Positions 42,170-42,546 of a DNA stretch of 42,546 nt are shown here, piece by piece. The first letter of the stretch is position 1. Every line of letters starts with the position of its first letter. The stretch is from Myxococcales bacterium (GTDB lineage Bacteria > Myxococcota > UBA727 > GCA-2721815), in NCBI GenBank assembly GCA_002721815.1, contig PBLQ01000007.1:10026-52571 (forward strand). The letters are read 5' to 3'. Below the pieces are notes generated by a model. That model worked only from the letters and a program-made list of their open reading frames with translations, did not search any database and was not told where the DNA came from. The position numbers and the translations under genes are program-made.

Positions 42170-42546
42170 TTAATTCGACAACGGAATATAGGTGAGTCCC
42201 CAACAGGTGAGTCTGCCATCGGTGGTGAGCGCGCACGCTTGGTCGGTATCGGCCACCACTTTGACAAAGTTAGAGCCTGCCGGTGGGTCTTGGTCCATGC
42301 CCCAGCATTCCAAGCTGCCGGCGGTGGTGATGGCGCAGGCTACGTTACCGCCCGACGCAATTTCTTTGTAGGTGCCTGCTGGTGTCACTTCGTAGCTAAA
42401 GCCCCATTGGTGGAGTTGACCGGCGGTATCGATAGCCCAAGTACTGGGGTAGGAGTATTGACCGGATTTGTCTACGGAGACTTTGGTGAAGGTCATATCG
42501 TCGGGTGCGCAATAGCCACTGCCACCCCAACATTGCATTTGGCAGT
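42170..42546 (-). CDS. RCC1-repeat protein, C-terminal end (5' part outside window)
   Basis: The open frame continues to the window edge with no stop, so the gene starts beyond it. About 125 residues are visible. Repeated blades of about 35-45 residues: Q-C-W-G-G-S, L-H-Q-W-G-F, L-E-C-W-G-M, L-T-C-W-G-L, with A-C-A-I-T-T-A-G-S and A-C-A-L-T-T-D-G-R before them. This matches the RCC1/BLIP-II beta-propeller signature. The protein is probably secreted or a lipoprotein like its neighbours, but the start is not visible. The stop is 1 base from the SMR stop. Confidence 0.85.
   Translation of the reverse strand, partial: CQMQCWGGSGYCAPDDMTFTKVSVDKSGQYSYPSTWAIDTAGQLHQWGFSYEVTPAGTYKEIASGGNVACAITTAGSLECWGMDQDPPAGSNFVKVVADTDQACALTTDGRLTCWGLTYIPLSN

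Noticed and set aside
1-42546. tRNA, rRNA, insertion sequence, CRISPR or prophage
   Set aside because: No cloverleaf, transposase, integrase or regular short repeat array seen on either strand.

Overview
This window looks like a chromosomal segment of a moderate-GC (about 50% by eye), Gram-negative, predator- or surface-specialist-like bacterium of the former Deltaproteobacteria (Myxococcota or Bradymonadota-like). The reasons are the very high density of predicted lipoproteins (at least nine lipobox proteins), a transmembrane Ser/Thr kinase, huge Ig-like, TIG and kelch-type surface proteins, DUF1566 and RCC1-type proteins, and the LptF/LptG exporter components of an outer membrane. This is inference from gene content; no rRNA or marker tree is available. 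No tRNA, rRNA, insertion sequence, CRISPR array or phage gene was seen.

Layout. (1) 1-13147, minus: one uninterrupted, 3'-truncated giant lipoprotein gene, at least 4382 codons. It has a lipobox, about twenty Ig-like modules, then a kelch-like beta-propeller region that runs off the window. (2) 13250-14431, minus: PLP-dependent alanine-glyoxylate/serine-pyruvate type aminotransferase. (3) 14502-16112: a possible lipid-oxidation module made of an Mpo1-like (DUF962) protein, a convergent and overlapping fatty-acid-hydroxylase-like protein, and a divergent TetR regulator with a TetR-type operator between the last two. (4) 16140-18706, plus: N-formylglutamate amidohydrolase-like protein, heavy-metal-associated (HMA) lipoprotein and patatin-like phospholipase. 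(5) 18703-21060, minus: M60 (enhancin/TCAF-like) zinc metalloprotease lipoprotein, divergent from a DUF4399 lipoprotein. (6) 21759-31389, minus: ten codirectional genes: LptF/LptG-family permease, two small unknowns, a TauE/SafE permease, a response regulator with an output domain, a metallophosphoesterase lipoprotein translationally coupled to a DUF1566 lipoprotein, a TPR-like periplasmic/membrane protein and a Ser/Thr kinase. (7) 31479-32597, plus: a second LptF/LptG-family permease, divergent from the first. (8) 32698-36551, minus: a six-TIG lipoprotein preceded by a small unknown. (9) 36635-37289, plus: YacG-type zinc protein and an A-type Fe-S carrier. (10) 37304-39570, minus: three secreted or lipoprotein genes including an alpha/beta hydrolase. 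(11) 39660-42546: small unknowns, a SAM hydrolase (DUF62), an SMR-family transporter with a well-formed promoter, and the C-terminal end of an RCC1-repeat protein.

How the genes may work together. Much of the window serves the envelope: lipopolysaccharide export (LptF/G), lipoproteins facing the surface or periplasm (adhesion, glycoprotein cleavage, ligand binding), lipid modification (hydroxylase, Mpo1-like, patatin) and signalling (kinase, response regulator). Convergent genes are packed with no or negative spacing at several points, and no intergenic gap without a gene exceeds about 160 bases.
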